From positions 1 through 64,000 of the forward strand of contig CAJMON010000003.1 of assembly GCA_905214955.1 (NCBI GenBank): a stretch of DNA of 64,000 bases, given 5' to 3'. Shown here in pieces: positions 1 through 8,304 of this stretch; the stretch's first letter is position 1, and each line of letters begins with the position of its first letter. The position numbers and the translations under genes were made by a program. Source of the DNA: an uncultured bacterium. GTDB taxonomy: Bacteria; Bacillota; Clostridia; Lachnospirales; Lachnospiraceae. A model generated the notes under the pieces. The model saw nothing but the letters and a program-made list of their open reading frames with translations. It was not told the DNA's origin and made no database searches.

Positions 1-44
1 AAAATGCATAAAAATATGAATGGAAAAATAGGAAAACTGTAGGA

Positions 45-73
45 TTGATTCAAAATGAAGAATGTGCTAGAAT
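45..73 (+). promoter_or_regulatory. sigma-A-type promoter of the IclR gene
   Basis: A -35 box TTGATT (45-50) and -10 box TAGAAT (68-73) are separated by 17 bases. Transcription would start near position 80, just before the palindrome at 86-102, which suits autorepression. Confidence 0.5.
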
Positions 74-85
74 TAGTTCATAAAT

Positions 86-102
86 AAAGAACAACGTTCT
101 GT
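86..102. promoter_or_regulatory. putative IclR operator, site 1
   Basis: The 17-bp sequence AAAGAACAACGTTCTGT is a near-perfect inverted repeat (AGAAC/GTTCT around a short centre). It matches the perfect palindrome at 944-960 at nearly every position. It lies between the promoter and start codon of the IclR regulator, which suggests an autoregulatory operator. That the IclR protein binds it is inferred. Confidence 0.55.
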
Positions 103-122
103 ATTACATAACAGGAGGCGGC

Positions 123-887
123 ATGGCAGAGAATACAGAAAAAGAAATCAAAGTAAAGAGCCTTCAGAAAGCACTTGATATCTTAAACTGCTTTACAAAG
201 AAGAGCACCTGGGGCGTAACAGAGTTAAGCGAGTATCTGGATCTGAATAAGAGTAATGTACACAGCATTCTGTCCACCTTCACGGCGATGGAGTATCTAA
301 GGCAGGATGAAGAAACCGGAAAGTACCGTCTGGGTATGGCGATTTATACATTGTGTCATGCACTTGGAGATGAACTCATTGTAGGAAATGTGGCGCTTCC
401 GTATATGCAGGAGTTGTCCAACTGGAGCGGCGAAAGGGTGTACCTGGGAGTGCCCCATAAAGACGAAGTGATCTATGTAAACTCTACCTATCCGGAAGAG
501 GCGTTCAGCCTGATGCGGACCATCATGGGAGAACGTGCAGCGATGTACTGCACGGGAATAGGCAAAGCGATGATGGCTTATCTTCCGGAAAAAGAAGTGG
601 ATGAATATTTAAAGAAAGAGCTGACAGCCTGTACCGATTATACGATTACGGATTCGGTGAAATTGAAAGAAGAGCTGGCAAAGATCCGGAGACGTGGTTA
701 TGCCATTGACAACATGGAACACGAATTTGGAATCAAATGTGTGGCCATGCCGATTTTCAATCAGCAGCATCAGGTAGAAGCAGCCATCAGCATCAGCGGT
801 CCTTCTCTTCGGTTTGGGGAAGAACAGATTTTAAAATTTGCAGAAAAGCTGAAAGAGACTGTGAGTAAAATCGAGAAGAGATTATAA
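123..887 (+). CDS. IclR family transcriptional regulator
   Basis: A 254-aa protein of normal IclR length. Residues about 10-75 form the winged helix-turn-helix (LQKALDILNCF, VTELSEYLDLNKSNVHSIL) and residues about 85-250 the effector domain, with the family-typical segments GERAAMYCTGIGKAMMAYLP and AAISISGPSLRF. Start ATG at 123 follows GGAGG at 114-118. It heads a locus with a DapA-family enzyme, sugar permeases and a binding protein, so it is probably the local regulator sensing a sugar acid or related catabolite. A shared palindrome upstream of this gene (86-102) and of the next (944-960) supports control of both. The ligand cannot be read from the sequence. Confidence 0.9.
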   Translation: MAENTEKEIKVKSLQKALDILNCFTKKSTWGVTELSEYLDLNKSNVHSILSTFTAMEYLRQDEETGKYRLGMAIYTLCHALGDELIVGNVALPYMQELSNWSGERVYLGVPHKDEVIYVNSTYPEEAFSLMRTIMGERAAMYCTGIGKAMMAYLPEKEVDEYLKKELTACTDYTITDSVKLKEELAKIRRRGYAIDNMEHEFGIKCVAMPIFNQQHQVEAAISISGPSLRFGEEQILKFAEKLKETVSKIEKRL

Positions 888-908
888 AAAAATCCGTTAG
901 AATTTCAA

Positions 909-930
909 AGACCGTGGGAAACGGTTTTTT
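909..930 (+). terminator. weak intrinsic terminator after the IclR gene
   Basis: A short stem AGACCG/CGGTTT is followed by a T run (925-930). The stem is short, so read-through into the next gene is likely. Confidence 0.4.
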
Positions 931-943
931 AAAACAACAGAAA

Positions 944-960
944 AAAGAACGACGTTCTTT
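944..960. promoter_or_regulatory. putative IclR operator, site 2
   Basis: A perfect 17-bp palindrome, AAAGAAC-GAC-GTTCTTT, lies 24 bp before the DapA-family start codon. It has the same arms, spacing and centre type as 86-102. Two such sites before the regulator and before the first structural gene are a typical local regulon layout. Confidence 0.6.
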
Positions 961-983
961 AATAGAGAACAGAAGGAGGAGAC

Positions 984-1898
984 ATGGAAGAAAAAAGATT
1001 TCCTGGAGGAGTGTGGCCGGTAATGCTTACTCCCTTTACCGAAGAAAATCAGGTTGACTACGCAGCACTGAAAGAACTGGTGGAATGGTACATCAAAAAT
1101 GGTGTGGATGGCCTGTTTGCTGTATGCCAGTCCAGTGAAATGTTCAAGCTGACTCTGAAAGAGCGGGTAACGGCAGCAGCGAAAGTCAAAGAGTATGCTG
1201 CAGGCCGTGTTCCGGTCATCGCTTCCGGACACATTTCAGATTCTGTGGAAGATCAGATCGAAGAGCTGAACAAAGTGGCTGCCACTGGAGTGGATGCAGT
1301 GATTCTGATTACCAACCGGATGGCAAAAGAGGAAGAATCCGATGATGTGTGGATAAAAAATACCCAGTATCTTTTGGAGCATCTTCCTGAAAAGGTACAT
1401 CTTGGCCTGTATGAGTGTCCATTCCCCTACAAACGGGTGATGACTCCCAAAGTCACCAAATGGTGTGCATCCACCGGCAGATTTTATTTTCTGAAAGATA
1501 CCTGCTGCGATGCAGACCAGATCCGGGAAAAATTAGAGATCTGCAAAGGGACCAGGTTAAAACTGTACAATGCCAATACAGCTACCCTGCTGGAGTCCTT
1601 AAAAGACGGCGCATACGGATACTGTGGAGTTATGGCGAATATGCATCCAAGGCTGTATCGGATTCTTTATGACAGATATGAAAAAGAAGATATGACGGAG
1701 CTTTCTGAGTTTTTGACCCTGTCAGCCCTTATTGAACGTCAGTGTTATCCGGTTAATGCAAAGTATTACCTTTCTCTGGAAGGTGTTCCCATCAAACCAT
1801 ACTGCAGAGTAAAAAATGCAGACGAACTTACAGAAACCTTTAAAAAAGAAGTACAGATGCTGAGAGATCTTTCGGAACGGATGGAGAATCGGATGTAA
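984..1898 (+). CDS. DapA/NanA-family aldolase or lyase
   Basis: A 304-aa class I pyruvate-type aldolase of the dihydrodipicolinate synthase / N-acetylneuraminate lyase superfamily with a TIM-barrel fold. The Schiff-base lysine is probably Lys171 (FYFLKDT) and the catalytic tyrosine Tyr143 (LYECP). The carboxylate-binding GTTGE/GSTGE motif of the superfamily reads QSSE here (about 49-52), so this is unlikely to be true DapA. With an IclR regulator and sugar transporter it more likely cleaves a 2-keto-3-deoxy sugar acid or related compound; the substrate is not determined. The start follows AAGGAGGAG. It is first of a same-strand run that continues 16 bp later with the permease. Confidence 0.8.
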   Translation: MEEKRFPGGVWPVMLTPFTEENQVDYAALKELVEWYIKNGVDGLFAVCQSSEMFKLTLKERVTAAAKVKEYAAGRVPVIASGHISDSVEDQIEELNKVAATGVDAVILITNRMAKEEESDDVWIKNTQYLLEHLPEKVHLGLYECPFPYKRVMTPKVTKWCASTGRFYFLKDTCCDADQIREKLEICKGTRLKLYNANTATLLESLKDGAYGYCGVMANMHPRLYRILYDRYEKEDMTELSEFLTLSALIERQCYPVNAKYYLSLEGVPIKPYCRVKNADELTETFKKEVQMLRDLSERMENRM

Positions 1899-1914
1899 TC
1901 TGGGAAGAAGGAGG

Positions 1915-2871
1915 ATGAGTTTTATGAAGAAACTCAAAACAACGACACCAGCACCCTCTGGAAGCAAGGGAAGCCAGGTGTGGAAGAGAATGTACAGAAG
2001 CCGTTACTTATACCTGCTGTTTGCACTTCCTCTTCTGTATTTTATCGTATTCAAATACGGAGCCATGGGCTGGTTAAGCATCGCATTCTTCGATTACAAC
2101 GCATTTTTAGGATTTGCAGGAAGCAAGTTCATTGGACTGAAATATTTTAAGCAGTTCATTATGGATCCCTACTTCTGGAACATCCTGAAAAATACCATTG
2201 TGCTGAACATCTGGATGCTGCTTCTGTATTTCCCAACACCCATTATTCTGGCACTTCTCATCAACGAAGTCAAAGGACATTACTTCAAGAAAGCAGCACA
2301 GACCATTTCCTATATGCCATATTTCTTATCTACGGTCGTTGTATGTGGATTTATTACCACAATTCTTTCCAACGAAGGACTGGTGAATCAGGTTCTGGAA
2401 GCAGTCGGAATTGGCAAGATTCAGTTCTTAATGGAGCCGGGATGGTTCCGTCCGGTGTATGTCATCTCTGAAATCTGGCAGCATTGTGGATGGGGCTCCA
2501 TCATTTACCTGGCAGCACTGGCAGGTGTAGATTCCCAGCTTTATGAAGCAGCTTCCATTGACGGAGCAAGCAAATGGAAACAGCTGCTGCATGTCAGCCT
2601 TCCGGGAATTGCTCCGGTAATTTCTATTCAGCTTCTGCTTACCGTTGGAAAGCTGCTTACCGTTGGATATGAAAAGATCCTTCTCCTGTACACAGGAGCA
2701 ACTTACGAGACAGCAGACGTGATTTCCACTTATGTTTACCGCCGTGGTCTGATGGAAGCAAACTACAGCTACGGTTCTGCAGTTAGTATTTTCCAGGCAG
2801 TTGTAGCACTTGTGCTTGTGGTTTCCGCAAACAAAGCAGCGCGCAAAGTTGGGCAGACAAGCCTTTGGTAG
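1915..2871 (+). CDS. ABC transporter permease, LplB type
   Basis: A 318-aa inner-membrane permease of the binding-protein-dependent carbohydrate family. After a short basic cytoplasmic N-terminus (about 1-30) there are about six hydrophobic helices. The cytoplasmic EAA loop that docks the ATPase reads EAASIDGASKWKQLLHVSLP (about 210-229). The Ser/Gly-rich N-terminus and FDYNAFLGF segment resemble LplB/YteP, partners of uronate- and complex-glycan-type binding proteins. It pairs with the permease 12 bp downstream. ATG at 1915 is preceded by AAGGAGG; an internal ATG at 1924 is possible. Confidence 0.88.
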   Translation: MSFMKKLKTTTPAPSGSKGSQVWKRMYRSRYLYLLFALPLLYFIVFKYGAMGWLSIAFFDYNAFLGFAGSKFIGLKYFKQFIMDPYFWNILKNTIVLNIWMLLLYFPTPIILALLINEVKGHYFKKAAQTISYMPYFLSTVVVCGFITTILSNEGLVNQVLEAVGIGKIQFLMEPGWFRPVYVISEIWQHCGWGSIIYLAALAGVDSQLYEAASIDGASKWKQLLHVSLPGIAPVISIQLLLTVGKLLTVGYEKILLLYTGATYETADVISTYVYRRGLMEANYSYGSAVSIFQAVVALVLVVSANKAARKVGQTSLW

Positions 2872-2883
2872 GAGGGAGCAGGC

Positions 2884-3777
2884 ATGACAAAGACGAAAAA
2901 GAAGAAAAAAGTATCTCCAGGAGACCGCATTTTTGGGATTGTCGTGACATTGGTTGTTCTTGCGATGTGTATCATGGTGCTGTATCCAATTTATTACATG
3001 TTTATTGTATCCATCAGTGATGGAAATGCTGTACTGCGAGGTGATATCACTGTTCTGCCCCAGGGTATTAACTTTGGAGCTTACAAAGCAGTTCTTACCA
3101 ATGAATATGTTCCGCGGGCATACTTAAACACCATTTTGTATACGGTGATTGGTACGTTCATTGCAGTAGCCATGACAGCCCTGTGTGCTTATCCTTTATC
3201 CAGAAAAGAATTTTATGGAAGAGGACTTTTTACAGGAATTGTCGTGTTCACCATGTTCTTTGATGCAGGTATCATTTCAAACTATATGGTAGTCCGCAGC
3301 ACCGGTATTATGAATACCATGTGGGCCATCGTTCTTCCGGGTTCCATCAATGTATGGTACATGATCATTATGAGAACCTTCTTTGCAGATATTCCGGAAG
3401 AACTGTTTGAATCGGCAAAGCTGGACGGTGCCAATGACTTGACGATTTTTGCAAAAATGGTCCTTCCATTATCCAAAGCTGTTCTGGCAACCATGGTTCT
3501 GTTTTACGCAGTTGGTTTCTGGAACCAGTGGCTGCAGCCGTTGATCTACTTGGATGACAGAAAGAAATTCCCCATGCAGCTGATCTTAAGAAATATCGTG
3601 CTGGGGGCAGACGCAGCACTGTCAAAGTCCATGTCTGCCGCAACGGATATGGCAACCATGGGACTGAACATCAAATACGCAGTAATCTTCGTCACCATTT
3701 TACCGATCCTTGTGATCTATCCCTTTGTACAGAAGTATTTTGTGAAAGGTGTTATGGTAGGATCTGTCAAAGGCTGA
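2884..3777 (+). CDS. ABC transporter permease, LplC/YtcP type
   Basis: A 297-aa second permease of the heterodimer, carbohydrate CUT1-like. It has six predicted membrane helices and the EAA loop ESAKLDGANDLTIFAKMVLP. The N-terminus is strongly basic (KTKKKKK), giving an inside orientation. GGAGGGAGC precedes the start. No ATPase gene is found in this locus; in this subfamily one multitask ATPase encoded elsewhere (MsmX/MsiK type) usually serves several transporters, which is the likely explanation. Confidence 0.88.
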   Translation: MTKTKKKKKVSPGDRIFGIVVTLVVLAMCIMVLYPIYYMFIVSISDGNAVLRGDITVLPQGINFGAYKAVLTNEYVPRAYLNTILYTVIGTFIAVAMTALCAYPLSRKEFYGRGLFTGIVVFTMFFDAGIISNYMVVRSTGIMNTMWAIVLPGSINVWYMIIMRTFFADIPEELFESAKLDGANDLTIFAKMVLPLSKAVLATMVLFYAVGFWNQWLQPLIYLDDRKKFPMQLILRNIVLGADAALSKSMSAATDMATMGLNIKYAVIFVTILPILVIYPFVQKYFVKGVMVGSVKG

Positions 3778-3797
3778 TGCAGCGTGAGTGAGAACAT

Positions 3798-3817
3798 AAA
3801 ACGTAACCATACGTTTT
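3798..3817. promoter_or_regulatory. inverted repeat before the binding-protein gene
   Basis: AAAACGT (3798-3804) and ACGTTTT (3811-3817) form a perfect 7-bp inverted repeat with a 6-base spacer, 21 bp before the start codon at 3839. It could be an operator for another regulator or an mRNA stem-loop adjusting binding-protein level. It does not match the 86-102 / 944-960 palindromes. Confidence 0.35.
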
Positions 3818-3838
3818 TTAGTAGAAAGGAGAACAAGA

Positions 3839-5425
3839 ATGAAAAAACAGTTGAAAAAGGTAATGGCAATGTCCATGGCAGTGATCATGGCAATGGGTAC
3901 TGCAGGAAGTCTGGGCGGTGTTTCCGCAGACGCAGCAGAAGTGGACCACTCTGAAGAAATCACCGTCACCATGATGACCAGTGAGGCCAGCACACAGAAA
4001 TTTCCAACAGAGGGCTATGTGTATGATTACATCAAAGAGAAATTTAATATTAACTTGGAATTGCAGCCGATTCCTTCCAGTGACTACGAGACTAAGTTGT
4101 CAACCGTGCTGGCTTCCGGACAGATGCCGGATATCCTGGGTGGTGTTTCTGTAGAAAAAGTGCTGAAATACGCTCCTATGGGAATGTTCTTAAATTTGAA
4201 CGATTATAAGGATTATGCGCAGGATTATTTCGACATCATGTATGCAGACGACCGTATCACTGAGACCAAGAAGACGGAGTCTGACGGAAACTTATATGGA
4301 TTCCAGAAATGTGAATACAACCGTATCGGAGTTGCTTCCATGGTAGCCATCCGTACAGACCTGTTAGATGAGATCGGTGTAGAAGAACCGACTACCTTCC
4401 AGGAATATTATGATGATCTGTTAAAGATTAAAGAGAAACATCCAGATATGTATGGATTCAGTTCCAGAAACGGCACCAATTATCTGATCGGCGCATTTGC
4501 CTATGCACTGGGAAGCGGCGGATTCCCGCTGTTCCAGAAGAACCGTGGTATGTATTATGAGCCAACAACCGACTCTTATGTATACGGACCGACTTCTGAA
4601 AACTTTACCCGTGTTGTAGAATTCCTGCAGAACGCTTACAACGATGGTCTGCTGGATCCGGATTACGCAACCATGACCAAAGACGATATGTTCGAGAAAC
4701 TTTCCAGCGGAAAGATGATGAGCGTCTATGACAACAACTCTTTCGTAGGCCGTGTATACAATCCTGCATTAAAAGAGATTGATGAAAATGCACGTTTTGA
4801 CATCCTTGAGCCTATGGCTGACGAAGACGGAAACGTAAGAAGCTACCGCTATGAAAAAGACTGGCCAAACAACATCAGCGTGATCAGCTCCAGAACCAAG
4901 TATCCGGAGAGAATCGTAGAAATGCTGAATTGGATGTACACCGAAGAAGGAAGAATGATTACCAACTTTGGTGAAGAAGGAACCGATTATACCGTAGATG
5001 CAGACGGCACCATCGTTACCAGCCAGGATCTGGTTGATTCCTGTGCAGGAGCAAGCGACGTAGCAGCAGCTGTCCGCGGAGAACTTGGTTTAGGGCTTCA
5101 GGGTCTGGCACAGTACGTAGATGAGAGCCTGGATGCACAGATCACAGATCCGATCATGGTTGAAAATGGTGAACAGATCAATGCATGGACGGAAGAAGGT
5201 CTGATCACTTTCTGCCCGGCATGGCCGCCGTTTACACCGGAAGAGACCTCCCGCATTGCAGAACTGGAATCCAATATCAACAACGTATTCGACAGAGAAA
5301 TTGATGGCTTCATTACCGGGAAATCTTCTATGGATGACTGGGCAAGCCTGGTTGAATCTCTGAAGTCTCAGGGAACGGAAGAACTGGAGCAGATCTTCAA
5401 CGACGCATATGCAAGAACAAAATAA
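3839..5425 (+). CDS. extracellular solute-binding protein, LplA type
   Basis: A 528-aa secreted substrate-binding protein matching the two upstream permeases. Residues 1-32 form a signal peptide with basic start and hydrophobic core; cleavage is probable near ADA|AEV. The mature domain begins EEITVTMMTSEAS and carries segments usual in this family (YVYDYIKEKFNINLELQPIP, SGQMPDILGG). Unlike most Gram-positive binding proteins no lipobox cysteine is visible in the signal peptide. SD AAAGGAG at 3825-3831 fixes the start. It probably delivers an oligosaccharide or sugar acid; ligand unknown. A strong terminator follows. Confidence 0.88.
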   Translation: MKKQLKKVMAMSMAVIMAMGTAGSLGGVSADAAEVDHSEEITVTMMTSEASTQKFPTEGYVYDYIKEKFNINLELQPIPSSDYETKLSTVLASGQMPDILGGVSVEKVLKYAPMGMFLNLNDYKDYAQDYFDIMYADDRITETKKTESDGNLYGFQKCEYNRIGVASMVAIRTDLLDEIGVEEPTTFQEYYDDLLKIKEKHPDMYGFSSRNGTNYLIGAFAYALGSGGFPLFQKNRGMYYEPTTDSYVYGPTSENFTRVVEFLQNAYNDGLLDPDYATMTKDDMFEKLSSGKMMSVYDNNSFVGRVYNPALKEIDENARFDILEPMADEDGNVRSYRYEKDWPNNISVISSRTKYPERIVEMLNWMYTEEGRMITNFGEEGTDYTVDADGTIVTSQDLVDSCAGASDVAAAVRGELGLGLQGLAQYVDESLDAQITDPIMVENGEQINAWTEEGLITFCPAWPPFTPEETSRIAELESNINNVFDREIDGFITGKSSMDDWASLVESLKSQGTEELEQIFNDAYARTK

Positions 5426-5461
5426 GGATCAGAAATTGAGAAACTGAACAATAAACAAACG

Positions 5462-5500
5462 AGAAACTGCCGTATCCGACTGGGTCGGCAGTTTCTTTGC
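5462..5500 (+). terminator. terminator of the transport operon
   Basis: Perfect arms GAAACTGCC (about 5464) and GGCAGTTTC (ending about 5495), followed by TTTG. It ends the binding-protein transcript immediately before the MITE-like element. Confidence 0.65.
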
Positions 5501-5659
5501 TAGAGCGTGTCTTAAAAATGCTTTCTGTAAGATGTATGTCACAATTTGTGGGAGATTTTGCCTGAATGAGGAAGCAGGCTGCGTCAACCGAATGAGAGCC
5601 AAATTCTACGCAAAGTGGGGCGTGCAAATTGCAGGAATGATTTTTAAAACACGCTCTAG
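5500..5659. mobile_element. 160-bp MITE-like element
   Basis: The stretch begins CTAGAGCGTGTCTTAAAAAT and ends with its near-exact reverse complement (5640-5659), giving terminal inverted repeats of about 20 bp with one mismatch. No transposase fits inside. It sits exactly between the terminator of the transporter genes and the ribosome binding site of the next gene, as expected for a non-autonomous miniature transposable element. Target duplication cannot be shown beyond possible CTAG overlap. It could instead be an intergenic structural repeat. Confidence 0.65.
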
Positions 5660-5673
5660 AGAAAGGAGCAGAT

Positions 5674-7977
5674 ATGAAAGACACATTTTCCAAGGAATAC
5701 CGGATCGTGGCAGAGAAAGACGAAAATGCTCTTTTTGCTGCAAATTTTTTAAAAGACGAAATTTTTTCCAAAAGCGGGATTCATGAAAATCCTGAGACAG
5801 AAGAAAAAATCATCTATCTGAAAACTGATGCCAGTTTACAGCTGGAAGAATTTTCTTTAGTCAGAGAGGGAGATGTCGTACAGGTTTTCGCTTCAGACAA
5901 ACGGGGATTTTTGTATGGAGTATCCTGGATTCTCCGGAAATCCTGTATCAAACCGGGAAAACTGGAATTTTCTGAAGAGCTGAAAAATATCCGGATTGTG
6001 CCGTCCTATAAAATGCGTGGCCACCAGCTTGGCTACCGTGACAAACAGAACACCTGCCCGGCGTGGACGGAAGTGGAGTACGAGCGCTATATCCGGGATC
6101 TTCTGATTTTTGGTTCCAATTCCATTGAACTTCTGCCTCCAAGAACGGATGATCATCTGTATTCCGCTCATTTTAAAAGGGATCCCTTTGAACTGATGAT
6201 TGAGTTGTCCAAAATCGTGCATTCCTATGGAATGGATGTTTATGTGTGGTATCCATATCTCAGCCTTTCCATCGAGGGAGAGATTTTTGAAAAAGAGATG
6301 AAAGAGCGGGAAAAGATTTTTTCTGCTGTGCCTTACATTGATGGTCTGCTGATTCCCGCAGGGGATCCAGGAGATCTTCCGCCAAGAGAAATGTTCCAGG
6401 CCTCCAAAGCAGCCGCAGAGATTCTGCACCGGTATCATCCAAACGCAAAAGTCTGGCTGGCACCTCAGTCTTTCTCACCAGAAGAACACTGGTATGAAGA
6501 ATTTTATGAGGAAGTGGAAAAAGAACCGGACTGGCTGTATGGTGTTTGTTTCGGCCCCTGGGAGCAGGATACCATCAAAGAGATGTATGACAAACTGCCA
6601 GAGCGTTATAAGGGAACCATCCGCAGCTATCCGGATGTGACTCACAACATCAGCAGCCAGTTTGAAGTGCCGGATTGGGATGAAGCTTTTGCCTATACAC
6701 TGGGCAGAGAGTCTTATAATACCAGACCTTATGCTTTTAAAGTGATCCATGATTATCACAAGGGATATGTGCTTGGGTCCATTACGTATTCAGAGGGAAT
6801 CCATGACGATGTAAGTAAAATGATCTGGGGGAGCCTGGATTATCAAGAAGACCGGCCGGTGGAAGAGGCAGTGAGAGACTATGTGCGCTGCCTGATGGAT
6901 CCGGATCTGACAGAAGAAGCGTCTGAAATCATGCTTTCCTTAGAAGACAGCTGGAAGGGGAAAATCCTGGAAAATACCAACATTGACCGGCTCTATGAGA
7001 AGATGATGGCAGTTGATGAAAAGGCAGATTCGGCTGCAAAGAAAAATTTCCGTTATCAGATGCTGCTGTTGAGAGTGCTGGGAGATTACCAGACCAAACT
7101 GCGTTATGCTCATGATCAGAAGCTGGAAAAAGAAGCCTATGAAGCCCTGCAGACGGAAGAGCTGGCAGATGTGCGGGTGGAAAATGCACTTGGCATTCTG
7201 CGGAAAACCTGGCTGGAGCCGGTGGGCGTGAAAGAACGGTATCAGATGCAGCGTTTGGCAGATGATCTGTATGAGAGCTGTAAAATTCAGCTGACCACTA
7301 CCAGACACAAAGGACAGAACCTGGATAGAGGGGCCTGGCTGGATACGTTAAATATGGCGCTGAATGATTTCCAGTATCTGCACCAGAAATTAAACCGGGT
7401 GAAAGCACTTTCCACAGAAGAGGAGAAGTGCAAGGCAGTCAAGGAGATTGTAAACCGCTGCAATCCAGGAGAAGGCGGAATTTATGCACATCTGGGAAGT
7501 TTTGAAGGATTTACGCATGTGAAAAAGACCTTCTCTTTTGCGGAGGATCCATGTTTCCTTCGCAGTCCGCTGATGGCCCATAATTCCTGGCTGATCCGGA
7601 GAATTTATGAATCTATTGGATGGTACGATGAAGTCCCCATTCCTATCCGATGGACACACAGTGCCAGAAGTCTGTATGGAACACCGCTTAGGGCAGAGTT
7701 TGAAGGACTGGATCCGGAGAGCAGTTATGAGGTATCCGTTACGTATCCGGACTTGCTGCGTCCCAGAAAACAGTTCCATATTAAGATGTGGGCAGGAGAA
7801 GAGCTGATCCAGACCGGCGTGGAGCCTAAATTTAAAAATGGAACGGATCCTGATCCGGTATATACGTATCCGCTTCCAAAGAGTGCTTATCAGGATGGAA
7901 AACTGACATTGACCTGGCAGACCTATGATCCCAAGGGTGGGTGCACGGTATCAGAAGTGTGGATTCGGAAGAAATAA
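5674..7977 (+). CDS. glycoside-hydrolase-like protein (alpha-glucuronidase-type N-terminus)
   Basis: A 767-aa protein without signal peptide, hence cytoplasmic. Residues about 1-100 resemble the N-terminal domain that precedes alpha-glucuronidase and hexosaminidase barrels. A TIM-barrel-like region follows with the segment MRGHQLGYRDK (about 113), then LLIFGSNSIELLPPRTDD and YVWYPYLSLS. A helical part (about 430-630) and a beta-rich C-terminus follow. I have seen this RGHQLGYR...NSIELLPPR type as an uncharacterised GH20/GH67-like group; catalytic residues cannot be assigned. It probably processes the oligosaccharide imported by the upstream transporter. SD AAAGGAG (5662-5668) lies just outside the MITE-like element, so its promoter is either in that element or read-through. 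Confidence 0.6.
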   Translation: MKDTFSKEYRIVAEKDENALFAANFLKDEIFSKSGIHENPETEEKIIYLKTDASLQLEEFSLVREGDVVQVFASDKRGFLYGVSWILRKSCIKPGKLEFSEELKNIRIVPSYKMRGHQLGYRDKQNTCPAWTEVEYERYIRDLLIFGSNSIELLPPRTDDHLYSAHFKRDPFELMIELSKIVHSYGMDVYVWYPYLSLSIEGEIFEKEMKEREKIFSAVPYIDGLLIPAGDPGDLPPREMFQASKAAAEILHRYHPNAKVWLAPQSFSPEEHWYEEFYEEVEKEPDWLYGVCFGPWEQDTIKEMYDKLPERYKGTIRSYPDVTHNISSQFEVPDWDEAFAYTLGRESYNTRPYAFKVIHDYHKGYVLGSITYSEGIHDDVSKMIWGSLDYQEDRPVEEAVRDYVRCLMDPDLTEEASEIMLSLEDSWKGKILENTNIDRLYEKMMAVDEKADSAAKKNFRYQMLLLRVLGDYQTKLRYAHDQKLEKEAYEALQTEELADVRVENALGILRKTWLEPVGVKERYQMQRLADDLYESCKIQLTTTRHKGQNLDRGAWLDTLNMALNDFQYLHQKLNRVKALSTEEEKCKAVKEIVNRCNPGEGGIYAHLGSFEGFTHVKKTFSFAEDPCFLRSPLMAHNSWLIRRIYESIGWYDEVPIPIRWTHSARSLYGTPLRAEFEGLDPESSYEVSVTYPDLLRPRKQFHIKMWAGEELIQTGVEPKFKNGTDPDPVYTYPLPKSAYQDGKLTLTWQTYDPKGGCTVSEVWIRKK

Positions 7978-8011
7978 AATGAATAAGAAATAAAATGAAT
8001 AAGAAATAAAA
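7971..8011 (+). repeat. 16-bp tandem repeat, about 2.6 units
   Basis: The unit GAAATAAAATGAATAA occurs at 7971-7986 and 7987-8002, with a partial third at 8003-8011. The first unit includes the stop codon of the preceding gene. Simple slippage expansion is the likely origin. Confidence 0.7.
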
Positions 8012-8015
8012 CGAA

Positions 8016-8063
8016 AGGCTGTTGCAGAATAGATGGGAATCATCTATGAAGCAGCAGCCTTTT
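8016..8063 (+). terminator. terminator after the glycoside-hydrolase-like gene
   Basis: Arms AGGCTGTTGC and GCAGCAGCCT pair with one G-U, with an inner AGATG/CATCT helix, followed by TTTT at 8061. It ends the + transcript and faces the minus-strand tRNA-Leu. Confidence 0.65.
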
Positions 8064-8108
8064 AGATAAGCATATTTATCATGGGTTCGGAAAAACCGGT
8101 TTTGACCA

Positions 8109-8188
8109 TGCGGATAGTGGGACTCGAACCCACACGGTTGCCCACTGGCACCTAAAACCAGCGCGTCTGCCAATTCCGCCATATCCGC
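8109..8188 (-). tRNA. tRNA-Leu (anticodon UAG)
   Basis: The minus strand folds as a class II tRNA. Acceptor GCGGATA pairs with TATCCGC, the anticodon stem CTGGT/GCCAG carries loop TTTAGGT (anticodon TAG), a long variable arm follows, and the T-arm has GGTTCGAGTCCC. The 3' CCA is not encoded. It reads CUA/CUG leucine codons. Confidence 0.93.
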
Positions 8189-8203
8189 TTGTTACAAAGT
8201 ATT

Positions 8204-8233
8204 ATTATAGCGGATAGGAGGAAAGATTGTCAA
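8204..8233 (-). promoter_or_regulatory. promoter of tRNA-Leu
   Basis: On the minus strand TTGACA (8228-8233) and TATAAT (8204-8209), both perfect consensus, lie 18 bases apart, with the tRNA 5' end about 15 bases further on. Confidence 0.75.
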
Positions 8234-8304
8234 GAACGAAAAAAAAGAAGGGCACAGCTGCATCCGGAATTCGCAGGACGCTGTCGAAAAGATTTCAGTC
8301 CACC

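Noticed and set aside
5532..5786. 84-aa frame across the MITE-like element
   Set aside because: It runs through the terminal inverted repeat into the next gene in another frame; no ribosome binding site.
7971..8011. Short tandem repeats as a CRISPR or origin element
   Set aside because: Units are only 16 bp, contiguous, without spacers, and A/T-rich; simple slippage explains them.
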